NCBI GenBank assembly: GCA_945861265.1
Contig: CAMAUC010000006.1
Location: forward strand, 26,719 to 90,718
Direction of reading: 5' to 3'
From: Rhizobium sp. Q54
GTDB taxonomy: Bacteria > Pseudomonadota > Alphaproteobacteria > Rhizobiales > Xanthobacteraceae
DNA length: 64,000 nt
The position numbers were made by a program, and so were the translations under genes. Below, one piece after another: positions 8,137 through 16,780 of this stretch. The notes beneath the pieces are model-generated. The model was given only the letters and a program-made list of their open reading frames with translations. It searched no databases and was not told where the DNA came from. Every line of letters begins with the position of its first letter. The stretch's first letter is position 1.

Positions 8137-9213
8137 TCACCCCCGCTCCGCATAAACCTCGGCCTGCAGATCGACGCTCGAACGCACGCCGATATCGCTG
8201 TAATGCGCGTCGAGGAACCGTCGCGCGGCGCGCTGGCCGACCTTGCGCAGCAATTCGAGCGATTCGAAATCGTTGCGCAGCTTGGACGACGACGACAGCC
8301 GTTCGCCGAGACCTTCAAGAACGATGCGGTGCACGTTGATGCGGCGATATTCGTTCGGGCCCTTGCCGTGCGGAATGCGGCCCTGGTCGATCAGCCGGTT
8401 GACGAACTCGATGGCCCGCAGTTCCGCCATCAGCGCCGAATTGAACGTGATCTCGCTGACGCGGCCCATGATGTCGCGGGTCGAATGCGGGATCTTCTTG
8501 CGCACCAGCGGATTGATCTGGACGATGATGACGTCCTCGGTGTCGGTCGAGCGGAAGAACGGGTAGAGCACCGGATTGCCGAGATAACCGCCGTCCCAAT
8601 AGGGCACGCCGTCGATCTCGACGGCGCGAAACACCGCCGGCAGGCAGGCCGAGGCCATCACCGCTTCGGCGGAAATCTTCTCGTGCGGAAATATGTGCAG
8701 ACGCCCCGTCTGCACATTGGTGGCGGCGATGAAGATTTGCCGTGCATCGGCGCGCAACGCATCGAAATCGACGAAGCGTTCGATCAGATCCTTGAGCGGA
8801 TTGATGTTGAGCGGATTGAGATCGTAGGGCGACAAATATTGCGACCAGGCCGACAGCCAGTTGAAGGTCGGCGAGCCTTCGCCCGGCAGCAGCGTGAACA
8901 GCCGGTCGGCGACGGCACGTTGCAGCGGCGGCAGGTCGCCGCCGAGGCTCGCCGCGCGCCAGAAATCCGACAGCCGCTTGCGCGCTTCCCCGGGGCCGCC
9001 GCGCTTCAAGCCATCAGCCAGCATAACCGCGTTGACCGCGCCGGCGGACGTGCCGGATATGCCCTCGACCGTCAGCCTTCCGTCTTCCAGCAGATGATCG
9101 AGTACGCCCCAGGTGAAGGCGCCATGCGCGCCGCCGCCCTGCAAAGCAAGGTTGATGCGTTTCGGCTTTGGCGACTTGTCGCCGCCGAGCGCGCGCGTCA
9201 GGAAATCGATCAT
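8137..9213 (-). CDS. patatin-like phospholipase/esterase
   Basis: A 358-residue patatin hydrolase. It has the oxyanion-hole glycine run LALQGGGAHGAF (22-33), the nucleophile elbow G54-T-S56-A-G58, and the second dyad residue Asp207 in WDGG, so it should be active. There is no signal peptide or TM segment, so it is cytoplasmic. It lies 10 nt after the bdhA gene and 12 nt before the macro-domain gene in one operon. Known family roles are phospholipid acyl hydrolysis; with bdhA directly upstream, a role in mobilising intracellular polyhydroxybutyrate or 3-hydroxyacyl esters is an attractive but unproven inference. Confidence 0.9.
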   Translation of the reverse strand: MIDFLTRALGGDKSPKPKRINLALQGGGAHGAFTWGVLDHLLEDGRLTVEGISGTSAGAVNAVMLADGLKRGGPGEARKRLSDFWRAASLGGDLPPLQRAVADRLFTLLPGEGSPTFNWLSAWSQYLSPYDLNPLNINPLKDLIERFVDFDALRADARQIFIAATNVQTGRLHIFPHEKISAEAVMASACLPAVFRAVEIDGVPYWDGGYLGNPVLYPFFRSTDTEDVIIVQINPLVRKKIPHSTRDIMGRVSEITFNSALMAELRAIEFVNRLIDQGRIPHGKGPNEYRRINVHRIVLEGLGERLSSSSKLRNDFESLELLRKVGQRAARRFLDAHYSDIGVRSSVDLQAEVYAERG

Positions 9214-9223
9214 CGGCTGCCGA

Positions 9224-10006
9224 TCACTGGGCTACCCAGCCGCCGTCGATCGAATAGGCCGAACCGGTGATCGTCGCTGCGCCGTCGCTGCACAGGAACA
9301 CCGCCAGCGCGCCGATGCCTTCCGGCTTGGAGAACTGGTGCATTGGCTGCTTTTCCGACAACAGCGCGATTTCTGCCTCGCGGTTCGATTGGCCGGAGGC
9401 TTGCGCCCGCGCGTCGATTTGCTTCTGCACCAAAGGCGTCAGCACCCAGCCCGGGCAGATCGCGTTGCAGGTGACGCCGTCATTGGCCGCTTCGATGGCG
9501 ACGACCTTGGTCATGCCGACGATGCCATGTTTGGCCGCGACGTAAGCCACCTTCTGCGCGCTCGCCACCAGGCCGTGCGCCGAGGCGATGTTGATGATGC
9601 GGCCCCATTTGCGCTTCTTCATGCCGGGGATGGCGGCGCGGATGCCGTGAAACGCCGACGACAGATTAATCGCGATGATGGCGTCCCATTTGTCGATCGG
9701 GAAATCTTCGATGCTGGCGACATGCTGGATGCCGGCATTGTTCACCAGCACGTCGAGCGCGCCGAATTCCTTTTCCGTCGTCGCGATCATCGCCGCGATC
9801 TCGGAAGGCTTCGACATATCGGCCGGCGAATAAAGCGCCTTGATGCCGAAGTCCTTTTCGAGGCCCGCGCGTTCCTTTTCGATCGCGTCCTTGTCGCCGA
9901 AGCCGTTGAGCATGATGTTGGCGCCGTCGGCGGCCAGCGCCCGCGCGGTGGCGAGGCCGATGCCGGAAGTGGAACCGGTGACCAAAGCCGTTTTGCCTTT
10001 GAGCAT
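9224..10006 (-). CDS. bdhA: D-3-hydroxybutyrate dehydrogenase
   Basis: A 260-residue SDR enzyme that oxidises D-3-hydroxybutyrate to acetoacetate with NAD+, the last step of polyhydroxybutyrate use. It shows the SDR cofactor motif TGSTSGIG (10-17), NNAG, and the catalytic triad Ser142, Tyr155 and Lys159, at the same numbers as in characterised pseudomonad enzymes, plus the C terminus YSIDGGWVAQ typical of this subfamily. It is first in an operon with a patatin and a macro-domain gene and divergent from zur. The gap to zur carries a perfect palindrome (10103-10117). Confidence 0.93.
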   Translation of the reverse strand: MLKGKTALVTGSTSGIGLATARALAADGANIMLNGFGDKDAIEKERAGLEKDFGIKALYSPADMSKPSEIAAMIATTEKEFGALDVLVNNAGIQHVASIEDFPIDKWDAIIAINLSSAFHGIRAAIPGMKKRKWGRIINIASAHGLVASAQKVAYVAAKHGIVGMTKVVAIEAANDGVTCNAICPGWVLTPLVQKQIDARAQASGQSNREAEIALLSEKQPMHQFSKPEGIGALAVFLCSDGAATITGSAYSIDGGWVAQ

Positions 10007-10102
10007 GAAAGTCCTCTTGTCCGTGCGGCCGTGTCGGCCAAAGGGCGGGATGTCGGGGGCAGATTACCCGTAGGGAGGCGCGCTGAAACCTGCCCCTATT
10101 CT

Positions 10103-10117
10103 TATTGCATTGCAATA
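10103..10117. promoter_or_regulatory. 15-bp perfect palindrome between bdhA and zur
   Basis: The sequence TATTGCATTGCAATA is a perfect inverted repeat (7+1+7) in the intergenic region of two divergent genes. Its core is TGC-N3-GCA. It could be an operator for Zur autoregulation or for the PHB regulator PhaR, whose reported sites in other alphaproteobacteria contain TGC...GCA; rhizobial Zur boxes as I recall them look different (ATGTTATAACAT-like). The assignment to a regulator is inference. Confidence 0.5.
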
Positions 10118-10166
10118 TATATGTACGGAATGGCCCGAATGTGGAAACGTCGGGTTAGACTTGAGT

Positions 10167-10694
10167 ATGACGGCGGAGCGGCCCTTGGTTAAAGCCACAC
10201 TGAAGAAATCACACAGTCGCGCGGTGTTTCCGACGCCGGGGCACGACCATGACCGCTGCGCCAGCGACGCGATCGCGCATGCCGAAGCGACCTGCCTTGC
10301 GCACAAGGAAAAGCTGACGCCGATCCGCCGCCGCGTGCTGGAGGCGCTTCTGGCCAGCCATGCGCCGCTCGGCGCCTATGAGCTGATCGACCGGCTGGCC
10401 GAGCAGGGCGCGCGTCCGGCGCCGATCACCATCTACCGCGCGCTCGATTTCCTGCGCGAGCAGGGGCTGGTCCATCGCATCGAAAGCCGCAACGCCTTCA
10501 TCGCCTGCGCGCACAATCATGAGAGCGGCGATCCGGTGGTGTTCCTGATCTGCGAGAAATGCGGCGCGGTCGGCGAGGCGGCCTCGGCGGCTGTCGCCGA
10601 GACGATCAAAAGCGCCTCGCGCGCCGCCGGCTTCACGCCCAAGACGCCGGTGATCGAAATTTCCGGCGTCTGCGTGAACTGCAAGACGGCTTAG
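10167..10694 (+). CDS. zur: zinc uptake regulator, Fur family
   Basis: A 175-residue Fur-family repressor best matching Zur. The winged helix runs over LTPIRRRVLEALLASHAPLGAYEL and ITIYRALDFLREQGLVHRI; the structural-zinc cysteines are in CEKCG and at the end in VCVNCK, and ACAHNH supplies sensory-site ligands. Fur-type zinc regulators repress znuABC-like uptake when Zn2+ is bound. The frame is open back to 10110, but ATG 10167 is preferred because the upstream part covers the palindrome at 10103-10117 and encodes nothing family-like. Divergent from bdhA; no zinc transporter in the window. Confidence 0.87.
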   Translation: MTAERPLVKATLKKSHSRAVFPTPGHDHDRCASDAIAHAEATCLAHKEKLTPIRRRVLEALLASHAPLGAYELIDRLAEQGARPAPITIYRALDFLREQGLVHRIESRNAFIACAHNHESGDPVVFLICEKCGAVGEAASAAVAETIKSASRAAGFTPKTPVIEISGVCVNCKTA

Positions 10695-10700
10695 ATATTT

Positions 10701-10721
10701 CGCATCATCTTTGTTGATGCG
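10701..10721 (+). terminator. hairpin downstream of zur
   Basis: Arms CGCATCA and TGATGCG with a 7-nt loop begin 6 nt after the zur stop codon and are followed by TTTGATGAC. The stem is perfect but short and the T-run weak, so termination is plausible rather than clear. Confidence 0.45.
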
Positions 10722-10800
10722 TTTGATGACATGCTCGCGCTTGTCTTTGCCTGTCCCCTTGTGGGAGAGGGAGGGGAGCAAGCGATTGGAATAATTCTCT

Positions 10801-11706
10801 ATGTCCTCTCCCGGCACCCATCACACCACCCGTCCGCTCGACGCCGTGGCCATCGCGCTTACCGTGCTGCTGTGCCTGTCCTGGGGTTTCAATCAGGTCG
10901 CGGTGAAGCTGGCGATCCACAACATTCCGCCGCTGCTGCAAGGCGCCATCCGTTCATTTGTCGCGGCGGCTATTGTCGCCGGTTGGTGCCGGGTGCGCGG
11001 GATTTCCCTATTCGGTCGCGATGGCACCTTGTGGCCCGGCCTTGCCGCCGGCTTCACTTTCGGCGTCGAGTTCCTCTGCATCTATCAGGGTCTCGCTTAC
11101 ACCACGGCCACGCGCGCGGTGCTGTTTCTGTATCTGGCGCCGTTCTTTGTCGTGCTCGGCGCGCGCATTTTCTTGCCGGCCGACCGCTTCAAGCTGTGGC
11201 AATGGATCGGCCTTTGCCTGTCCTTCGCCGGCATGCTGGTGGCGTTCGGATTGCCGACACCGGCGATCGATCCGCGCCAGACCCTCGGTGACATACTGAT
11301 GGTCGGCGGCGCGCTGGCCTGGGCGATCACCACCTTGATCATCAAGGCCAGCCGCCTCAACACCACCTCGGCCGAGAAGGTGATGCTGTATCAACTGGTC
11401 ATCTCGGCGCCGATGCTCGCCATAGGCGCCTTGGCGGCCGGCGAGACCATCACACATGTGCCGGACGCGCTGGCGCTCGGCGCGCTCGCCTATCAGACCG
11501 TCTGGGTGGTCAGCGTCACCTTCGTCATCTGGTTCTGGCTGATCAAGAATTATTCCGCCAACCGGCTGTCGGCCTTTTCCTTCCTGACACCTTTGTTTGG
11601 CGTTGCCGCCGGCCATCTGGTGCTGGGCGACCCTTTGACGTTTGCCTTTGCCGCCGCCGTCGCCCTGGTTGCCGGCGGGCTGGTACTGGTGAACAGGCCG
11701 CGTTGA
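10801..11706 (+). CDS. EamA/DMT-superfamily transporter
   Basis: A 301-residue inner-membrane protein with about ten TM helices arranged as two EamA repeats (first repeat beginning LTVLLCLSWGFNQVAVKLAI, second around GALAWAITTLIIKASR). Such proteins usually export amino acids or metabolites. The start ATG follows a 106-nt intergenic stretch after zur; ribosome-binding sequence is weak (GGA 10 nt upstream). ispG follows 45 nt downstream on the same strand. No substrate-specific feature is recognisable. The window has two other DMT genes (29109 and 40431). Confidence 0.9.
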   Translation: MSSPGTHHTTRPLDAVAIALTVLLCLSWGFNQVAVKLAIHNIPPLLQGAIRSFVAAAIVAGWCRVRGISLFGRDGTLWPGLAAGFTFGVEFLCIYQGLAYTTATRAVLFLYLAPFFVVLGARIFLPADRFKLWQWIGLCLSFAGMLVAFGLPTPAIDPRQTLGDILMVGGALAWAITTLIIKASRLNTTSAEKVMLYQLVISAPMLAIGALAAGETITHVPDALALGALAYQTVWVVSVTFVIWFWLIKNYSANRLSAFSFLTPLFGVAAGHLVLGDPLTFAFAAAVALVAGGLVLVNRPR

Positions 11707-11751
11707 CCGCATATTATAAGTCTGGCACTCCGGTGCGGTCAGGATCGCAAT

Positions 11752-12990
11752 ATGAGCACGAAAACACGTCATAAAACGGTCGCGGTGGACGTCGGCGGCA
11801 TTGCCGTTGGCGGCGGTGCGCCGATTGTCGTGCAGTCGATGACCAATACCGACACGGCCGACGCCGAGGGCACCGCGCGCCAGGTCGCCGCGCTGGCACG
11901 GGCCGGTTCCGAATTGGTGCGCATCACCGTCGACCGGCCGGAAGCCGCCGCCGCCGTGCCGCGCATCAAGGAGCGGCTGGCGCAGATGAATGTGAACGTG
12001 CCGATCGTCGGTGACTTTCACTACAACGGCCACACATTGCTGACCGATTATCCGGCCTGCGCCGAGGCGCTCGACAAATACCGCATCAATCCCGGCAATG
12101 TCGGCTTCAAGAACAAGCGCGATCCGCAGTTCACCCAGATCGTCGAAATGGCGATCAGGCACAACAAGCCGGTGCGCATCGGCGTCAACTGGGGTTCGCT
12201 CGATCAGGAACTGCTCACCAAATTGATGGACGAGAATTCCAGGCAGCCCGAGCCGCTCGACGCGCGCGCGGTGATGCACGAAGCCATGGTGCAGTCGACG
12301 CTGTTGTCGGCGGCGCGGGCCGAGGAAATCGGCCTGCCGAAGAATCGCATCATCCTGTCGGCCAAGGTTTCCGCCGTGCAGGATCTGATCGCGGTCTATA
12401 CCGAACTGGCGCGCCGCTCCGATTACGCGCTGCATCTCGGCCTGACAGAAGCCGGCATGGGCTCAAAAGGCATCGTTGCCTCGTCGGCCGCGATGGGCGT
12501 GCTGCTGCAACAGGGCATCGGCGACACCGTGCGCGTCTCGCTGACGCCGGAGCCGAATGGCGACCGCACGCTCGAAGTACAAGTCGCGCAGGAATTGTTG
12601 CAGACCATGGGCCTGCGCACCTTCGTGCCTCTGGTCGCCGCGTGCCCCGGCTGCGGCCGCACCACATCGACGACATTCCAGCAACTGGCCGGCGACATCC
12701 AGAGTTTCATCCGCACCTCGATGCCGGAATGGAAGACGCGCTATCCCGGCGTCGAGACACTCAACGTCGCGGTGATGGGCTGCATCGTCAACGGACCGGG
12801 CGAGAGCAAGCACGCGGATATCGGCATTTCGCTGCCCGGCACCGGCGAAACGCCGACCGCGCCGGTCTTTGTCGATGGCAAGAAAGTCGCGACTTTGCGC
12901 GGCGCCACCGTGGCCGCCGACTTCAAGCAGATGGTGGTCGACTACATCGAGCGCCGCTTCGGCGCCGGCTCGCGCACGGCCGCCGAGTGA
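11752..12990 (+). CDS. ispG: 4-hydroxy-3-methylbut-2-en-1-yl diphosphate synthase
   Basis: A 412-residue IspG/GcpE, the penultimate enzyme of the MEP isoprenoid pathway, converting methylerythritol cyclodiphosphate to HMBPP with a 4Fe-4S cluster. The N-terminal TIM-barrel part carries [20 protein letters not shown] and INPGNVG; the C-terminal half supplies the cluster cysteines in [11 protein letters not shown] and [10 protein letters not shown]. Length is normal for proteobacteria. A small anchored protein gene begins 28 nt downstream, possibly cotranscribed. The window also encodes IspA, which uses the pathway's products. Confidence 0.97.
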   Translation: MSTKTRHKTVAVDVGGIAVGGGAPIVVQSMTNTDTADAEGTARQVAALARAGSELVRITVDRPEAAAAVPRIKERLAQMNVNVPIVGDFHYNGHTLLTDYPACAEALDKYRINPGNVGFKNKRDPQFTQIVEMAIRHNKPVRIGVNWGSLDQELLTKLMDENSRQPEPLDARAVMHEAMVQSTLLSAARAEEIGLPKNRIILSAKVSAVQDLIAVYTELARRSDYALHLGLTEAGMGSKGIVASSAAMGVLLQQGIGDTVRVSLTPEPNGDRTLEVQVAQELLQTMGLRTFVPLVAACPGCGRTTSTTFQQLAGDIQSFIRTSMPEWKTRYPGVETLNVAVMGCIVNGPGESKHADIGISLPGTGETPTAPVFVDGKKVATLRGATVAADFKQMVVDYIERRFGAGSRTAAE

Positions 12991-13018
12991 GCGCCAAAAT
13001 CTTGAAAAAGAAAAAATC

Positions 13019-13450
13019 TTGAAAGCCAAACCATTCCTGATCGGATTTTTGTGCGTGATGCTGGCCTTGGTCGCCGGCTCGATCTATCTCGCCGCCACTA
13101 CCGACCGCGCCGACAAGGCGCTTGTCGCGGTCGCGTCGCCGGACGGCAAATACAAGGCGGTGCGACTGACCGTGTCGAACGACACCCCGGTGAACTTCTG
13201 CGTCGATACGATCGCCATTTTTCTGTCGGTCTATCCGGACAGTTTCGTGTCCAGCGACAGCGCCTATCAGGTCTATAGCGGCCCCTGCGCGACGCCGGCC
13301 AAGCGTAGCGCCTTTCCGAAGATCGAATGGCTGGCCAACAACAAGGTCAGGATTACCTATGCGCCCGAGCCCGGCGTCGGCAAGCCGCCGCGCCTGAAGG
13401 AACGCGACATGTCGCTGTTCGTCGATATTGCATATGTGAAGGTGGAGTAG
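13019..13450 (+). CDS. small membrane-anchored protein of unknown function
   Basis: A 143-residue frame starting at TTG 13019, 28 nt after ispG. The first 30 residues form a single TM helix or uncleaved signal (FLIGFLCVMLALVAGSIYLA), followed by an approximately 110-residue polar domain with two cysteines (FCVDTIA and SGPCATP) that could form a periplasmic disulfide, and the end DMSLFVDIAYVKVE. The frame has no in-frame ATG near the N terminus; TTG is chosen because it places the hydrophobic segment at the front. I do not recognise the family. Topology suggests a periplasmic domain tethered to the inner membrane. Confidence 0.75.
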   Translation: MKAKPFLIGFLCVMLALVAGSIYLAATTDRADKALVAVASPDGKYKAVRLTVSNDTPVNFCVDTIAIFLSVYPDSFVSSDSAYQVYSGPCATPAKRSAFPKIEWLANNKVRITYAPEPGVGKPPRLKERDMSLFVDIAYVKVE

Positions 13451-13460
13451 GCGGCTTTGT

Positions 13461-13482
13461 CGTCCCCGCGAAGGCGGGGACG
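13461..13482. terminator. GC-rich hairpin between convergent genes
   Basis: Nine-bp perfect arms CGTCCCCGC and GCGGGGACG around a GAAG tetraloop lie between two convergent genes 42 nt apart. It resembles the short GTCCCCGC-type repeats common between genes of this bacterial group and could terminate transcription in both directions. Confidence 0.65.
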
Positions 13483-13492
13483 ACGATCACGC

Positions 13493-15100
13493 TTACATCC
13501 ACCCGCCGCCGTCTTTGCCGCGGTTGGCGACGCCGGCTTCCTCGAGATCGAGTTCGTATTCGATGCGGCGGCGCGCTTCGTCGGTGATTTTGCCGTCGCG
13601 CAGCAATTGATAAATAAAATCGCGTTCGGCATCGATGAGTTCTTTTTTCAACGCCGCCGTTTGCTGCACCAGCGCAAGATCGTCGGTGAGGTTTTCCGGC
13701 AAAATCTGCAAGCGGCTCTTGTTGCGCGTGCGCAGATGCTCGGCGACATAGGCCGGCAATTCGTGGTCGGCGAGCGCCTTGTCGAGCCGCCTGGTCACCT
13801 CGATCAGCGCGGCCTTGCGCGCGTCCAGTTCACGCTTGATCTCCTCGACGTGTTCCTGCTTGCCGAGCTTGCTTAAGCCCAGCCAGCGAACCACCGTGGG
13901 CACCAGCAGTCCTTGGCCGACCAGAGTGACGATGATGACGCCGAAGGTGATGAACAGAATCATGTCGCGATGCGGGAACGGCTGGCCGTTGGCGATGACG
14001 TAAGGCAGTGCCAACGCCGCCGCGAGCGAGACGACGCCGCGAATGCCGGTGAACGACAGCAGGAAGGGGCCCTGCCATGGCGGCGACGGATCGCGCCGGC
14101 GTATCGCCGGGATCAGCCAGCGCGGCAGATAGGTCGCCGGAAATACCCAGACGAAGCGTGCGACGATCACGATCAAGGTGGTCCAGGCGGTGGCGATCAA
14201 CAGTTCGCGCAGCGAGAAAGCGTGCGTCTGTTCAATCAAAGTGCGCGCCTGCAGGCCAGTGAGCAGGAACACGAAGCCTTCAATCAGATAGACAATCAAG
14301 TCCCAGAAAAAGATGCCCTGTAGTCGCGTCGCCGGCGGAATCAGCCGCGGCCCGTTCCAGCTGACGTAAAGCCCGCAGGCAACGGTGGCGAGCACGCCGG
14401 AGCCGTGCAGATGCTCCGGCACCCAGTAAGCGAGATAGGGCGTCATCAACGACAACGTGATCTCGACGCGCGGCTCGCGCGCCCATTTGCGCAGACGCAA
14501 AGACAGCCAACCGACAGCGACGCCGTAGATCACTTCGCCGATCACGATCAGGCTGAACGTGCCGGCGGCTTCGCCGAGCGAGAACGCGCCAGTCGAGACG
14601 GCGATGACGGCGAAGCGGTAGAGGATCAGCGCGGTCGCGTCATTGGCGAGGCCCTCACCTTCCAGCACGATGACGAGCCGGCGCGGCAGGCCGAGGCGGC
14701 GCGCGATGGCGAGCGGCGCGACCGTGTCAGGCGGCGCGATGATCGCGCCCAAAAGAAAGCCGACCGGCCAGTCGAAGCCGAGCAGATAATGCGCGGCCGC
14801 CGCCACGGCGCAGGTGGTGAAGACGACGCAGCCGAAGGCGAGCAGCGCGATCGGCCGCAAATTGAATTTGAATTCACGCCAGCTCATGGCGACGCCGGCC
14901 GAATAGATCAAAGGCGGCAGGATCACCAGCAGCACCAGCTCCGGCGCCAGTTCTATCTTTGGCAGGCCGGGGATCAGCGCCATGCCGACGCCGGCAACAA
15001 CCAGCAATATCGACGGCGCGACATGCAGCCGCTTGGCCGCGACGGCGACCGCCGCCAGCACCGCGGCCATCAGCAGGATGGTCTGGAAGATCGCGGTCAT
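13493..15100 (-). CDS. Na+/H+ antiporter, CPA1/NhaP family
   Basis: A 535-residue monovalent cation:proton antiporter. About 12 TM helices occupy the first 400 residues, with the CPA1 ND ion-binding pair in EGEGLANDATALIL and APPDTVAP in the preceding helix. The last 120 residues are a hydrophilic, charged, probably helical tail like those that regulate NhaP/YjcE-type antiporters. Its ATG overlaps the DUF1345 gene stop by 4 nt and follows ispA, giving the operon ispA - DUF1345 - antiporter. It would maintain pH and Na+ or K+ homeostasis in the inner membrane. Confidence 0.93.
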   Translation of the reverse strand: MTAIFQTILLMAAVLAAVAVAAKRLHVAPSILLVVAGVGMALIPGLPKIELAPELVLLVILPPLIYSAGVAMSWREFKFNLRPIALLAFGCVVFTTCAVAAAAHYLLGFDWPVGFLLGAIIAPPDTVAPLAIARRLGLPRRLVIVLEGEGLANDATALILYRFAVIAVSTGAFSLGEAAGTFSLIVIGEVIYGVAVGWLSLRLRKWAREPRVEITLSLMTPYLAYWVPEHLHGSGVLATVACGLYVSWNGPRLIPPATRLQGIFFWDLIVYLIEGFVFLLTGLQARTLIEQTHAFSLRELLIATAWTTLIVIVARFVWVFPATYLPRWLIPAIRRRDPSPPWQGPFLLSFTGIRGVVSLAAALALPYVIANGQPFPHRDMILFITFGVIIVTLVGQGLLVPTVVRWLGLSKLGKQEHVEEIKRELDARKAALIEVTRRLDKALADHELPAYVAEHLRTRNKSRLQILPENLTDDLALVQQTAALKKELIDAERDFIYQLLRDGKITDEARRRIEYELDLEEAGVANRGKDGGGWM

Positions 15101-15789
15101 ATCAGGTTCGACACCATGTTCACGGTCAGCGCCAGCACCGTGACGTTGAAGAAGAACGACAGCACGCCATGGATCGCCGCCATGCGGCGGATCGTCTTGC
15201 TGCAGATATTCACGTCGGAGGTCTGCGACGTCATGCCGATGACGAGTGAGAAGTAGAGAAAGTCGCGATAGTCCGGCTCTGAATCATGCGGAAACACCAG
15301 CCCGCCGATGGCGCCGTCGTGACGTTTGCCGTGATATTCGTGCGCGTAATGGAACGTGAAAATCGTGTGCACGAAAGTCCACGACAGCAATATCGTCGTG
15401 ACCGCCATCACGGCGTGGGCGGCGATGCCGCCCGGCATCACCGCGCCCTGCCCGGACTTGATCCCGGCGAGGGCGAAGGCGATGGCGACGAAGCTGGCGG
15501 CGGTTGCCAGGATCGAAAGGATCAGGATAAAGACCGCGCCTTCGTCTTCCGCGGCGGCGCGCTGGCGGATATGCGCGACTTTGGCGCGCGCCATCATCGT
15601 AGAGGTCCAGACCAGATATATAATGAGCGTGACATCCCAGCCGATGAGAATGCAGGCCGGCGCTTTGAATGCGGGCGGCAACATCTGGCTCACGGCAAGG
15701 CCGATCGCGGCGGCAAGCAACAACTTGTTATGCAGCTGGACGAATCGGACAGGGGCGGCGCGGTGAAGCTTCGTCTTTTTGATGGCCAT
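15097..15789 (-). CDS. DUF1345 integral membrane protein
   Basis: A 230-residue membrane protein with about five TM helices (for example LLLAAAIGLAVSQML and HAVMAVTTILLSWTFVHTIF) and the family blocks FHYAHEYHG and YRDFLYFSLVIGMTSQTSDV, diagnostic of DUF1345. ATG 15789 (MAIKKTK) is chosen; an in-frame TTG 24 nt upstream would overlap ispA. It lies 4 nt after the ispA stop and overlaps the antiporter start by 4 nt, so the three genes are translated together. The function of DUF1345 is unknown; linkage to a cation antiporter hints at an accessory or ion-related role. Confidence 0.88.
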   Translation of the reverse strand: MAIKKTKLHRAAPVRFVQLHNKLLLAAAIGLAVSQMLPPAFKAPACILIGWDVTLIIYLVWTSTMMARAKVAHIRQRAAAEDEGAVFILILSILATAASFVAIAFALAGIKSGQGAVMPGGIAAHAVMAVTTILLSWTFVHTIFTFHYAHEYHGKRHDGAIGGLVFPHDSEPDYRDFLYFSLVIGMTSQTSDVNICSKTIRRMAAIHGVLSFFFNVTVLALTVNMVSNLI

Positions 15790-15793
15790 GATC

Positions 15794-16717
15794 TTAGTTT
15801 CGCCTTTCGGCAATGAAGCGCGCTGTGGCGCGCAAAGTGTCGGCCTTGGCCCCGAACGGCGCCAGCGCCGCGTCGGCTTCCGCGATCAATTGATCGAGTT
15901 TCGCGCGCGCGCCTTTGACGCCGAGAATGGCGACCAAGGTCGCCTTGCCTGCGGTGACATCTTTGCCGGCCGCCTTGCCGAGCGCCGCGCTGTCGCCTTC
16001 GACGTCGAGCAGATCGTCGGCGATCTGGAACGCCTGGCCGATGGCGGCGCCATAGCGCGCGATCGATGCGCGCGCCGGCGTGTCGGCTTGTCCGAGAATG
16101 GCGCCGGCGTCGCAGGCGAAGCGGATCAGTGCGCCGGTCTTCATCGCCTGCAAGGTAACGATCTCGCTTTCGCTGAGCGCGCGTTTGACCTCGAAGCGTC
16201 CCTCGGCGGCGAGATCGAGCATCTGCCCGCCGGCCATGCCACCAATGCCGGAAGCGCGCGCCAGCGCGCCAACGAGCGCGATCCGCACCTGAGCGTCGGC
16301 GTGAACCGCCTCACGCGCCATGATGTCGAAAGCCAGCGTCAGCAAAGCGTCGCCGGCGAGGATCGCCGTCGCCTCGTCGAAGGCCTTGTGCACGGTCGGC
16401 TTGCCGCGCCGCAGGTCATCATTGTCCATCGCCGGCAGGTCGTCGTGCACCAGCGAATAGCAATGCAGGAGTTCCAGCGCGCAGCCGGCGAGCAGCGCGC
16501 CCGCGCGAGCGACACCGAATAAAGCCGCGCTCTCGGCCACCAGAAAAGGCCGCAGCTTTTTGCCGCCGCCGAGCGCGCCGTGCCGCATGGCGTCCAGCAA
16601 TCGGCCGGGCCGCGCCGTCTCGCCGGGCAATGCCGCGCCATCGAGCAGGCGCTCAAGCAACGCCTCGGTCTCGGCGGCTGTCGCGGTTAGACGGTCGGCA
16701 AAGTCATTGGCGTTCAT
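15794..16717 (-). CDS. ispA: (2E,6E)-farnesyl diphosphate synthase
   Basis: A 307-residue trans-prenyltransferase that condenses IPP with DMAPP/GPP to farnesyl diphosphate. The first aspartate-rich motif D92-D-L-P-A-M-D98 has the four-residue insert typical of bacterial FPP synthases, and the second, ADDLLDVEGD, lies at the expected distance; GGGKKLRPFLV near residue 50 binds IPP. The frame extends far upstream, but ATG 16717 (MNANDFADRL) gives the standard length. Divergent from mtgA across 63 nt. It feeds ubiquinone, undecaprenyl phosphate and hopanoid synthesis. Confidence 0.93.
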   Translation of the reverse strand: MNANDFADRLTATAAETEALLERLLDGAALPGETARPGRLLDAMRHGALGGGKKLRPFLVAESAALFGVARAGALLAGCALELLHCYSLVHDDLPAMDNDDLRRGKPTVHKAFDEATAILAGDALLTLAFDIMAREAVHADAQVRIALVGALARASGIGGMAGGQMLDLAAEGRFEVKRALSESEIVTLQAMKTGALIRFACDAGAILGQADTPARASIARYGAAIGQAFQIADDLLDVEGDSAALGKAAGKDVTAGKATLVAILGVKGARAKLDQLIAEADAALAPFGAKADTLRATARFIAERRN

Positions 16718-16780
16718 GCGACATATTTGCCCTAGCCCTGCCGTTGCCGCAAATGCCGGCGCATGGGCTAAGCTCTGGCC

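Noticed and set aside
7564..9213. Macro domain beside a patatin as an anti-phage module such as CBASS or a DarTG-like toxin-antitoxin.
   Set aside because: There is no cyclase, no DarT-like ADP-ribosyltransferase and no other effector nearby; bdhA in the same operon points to metabolism.
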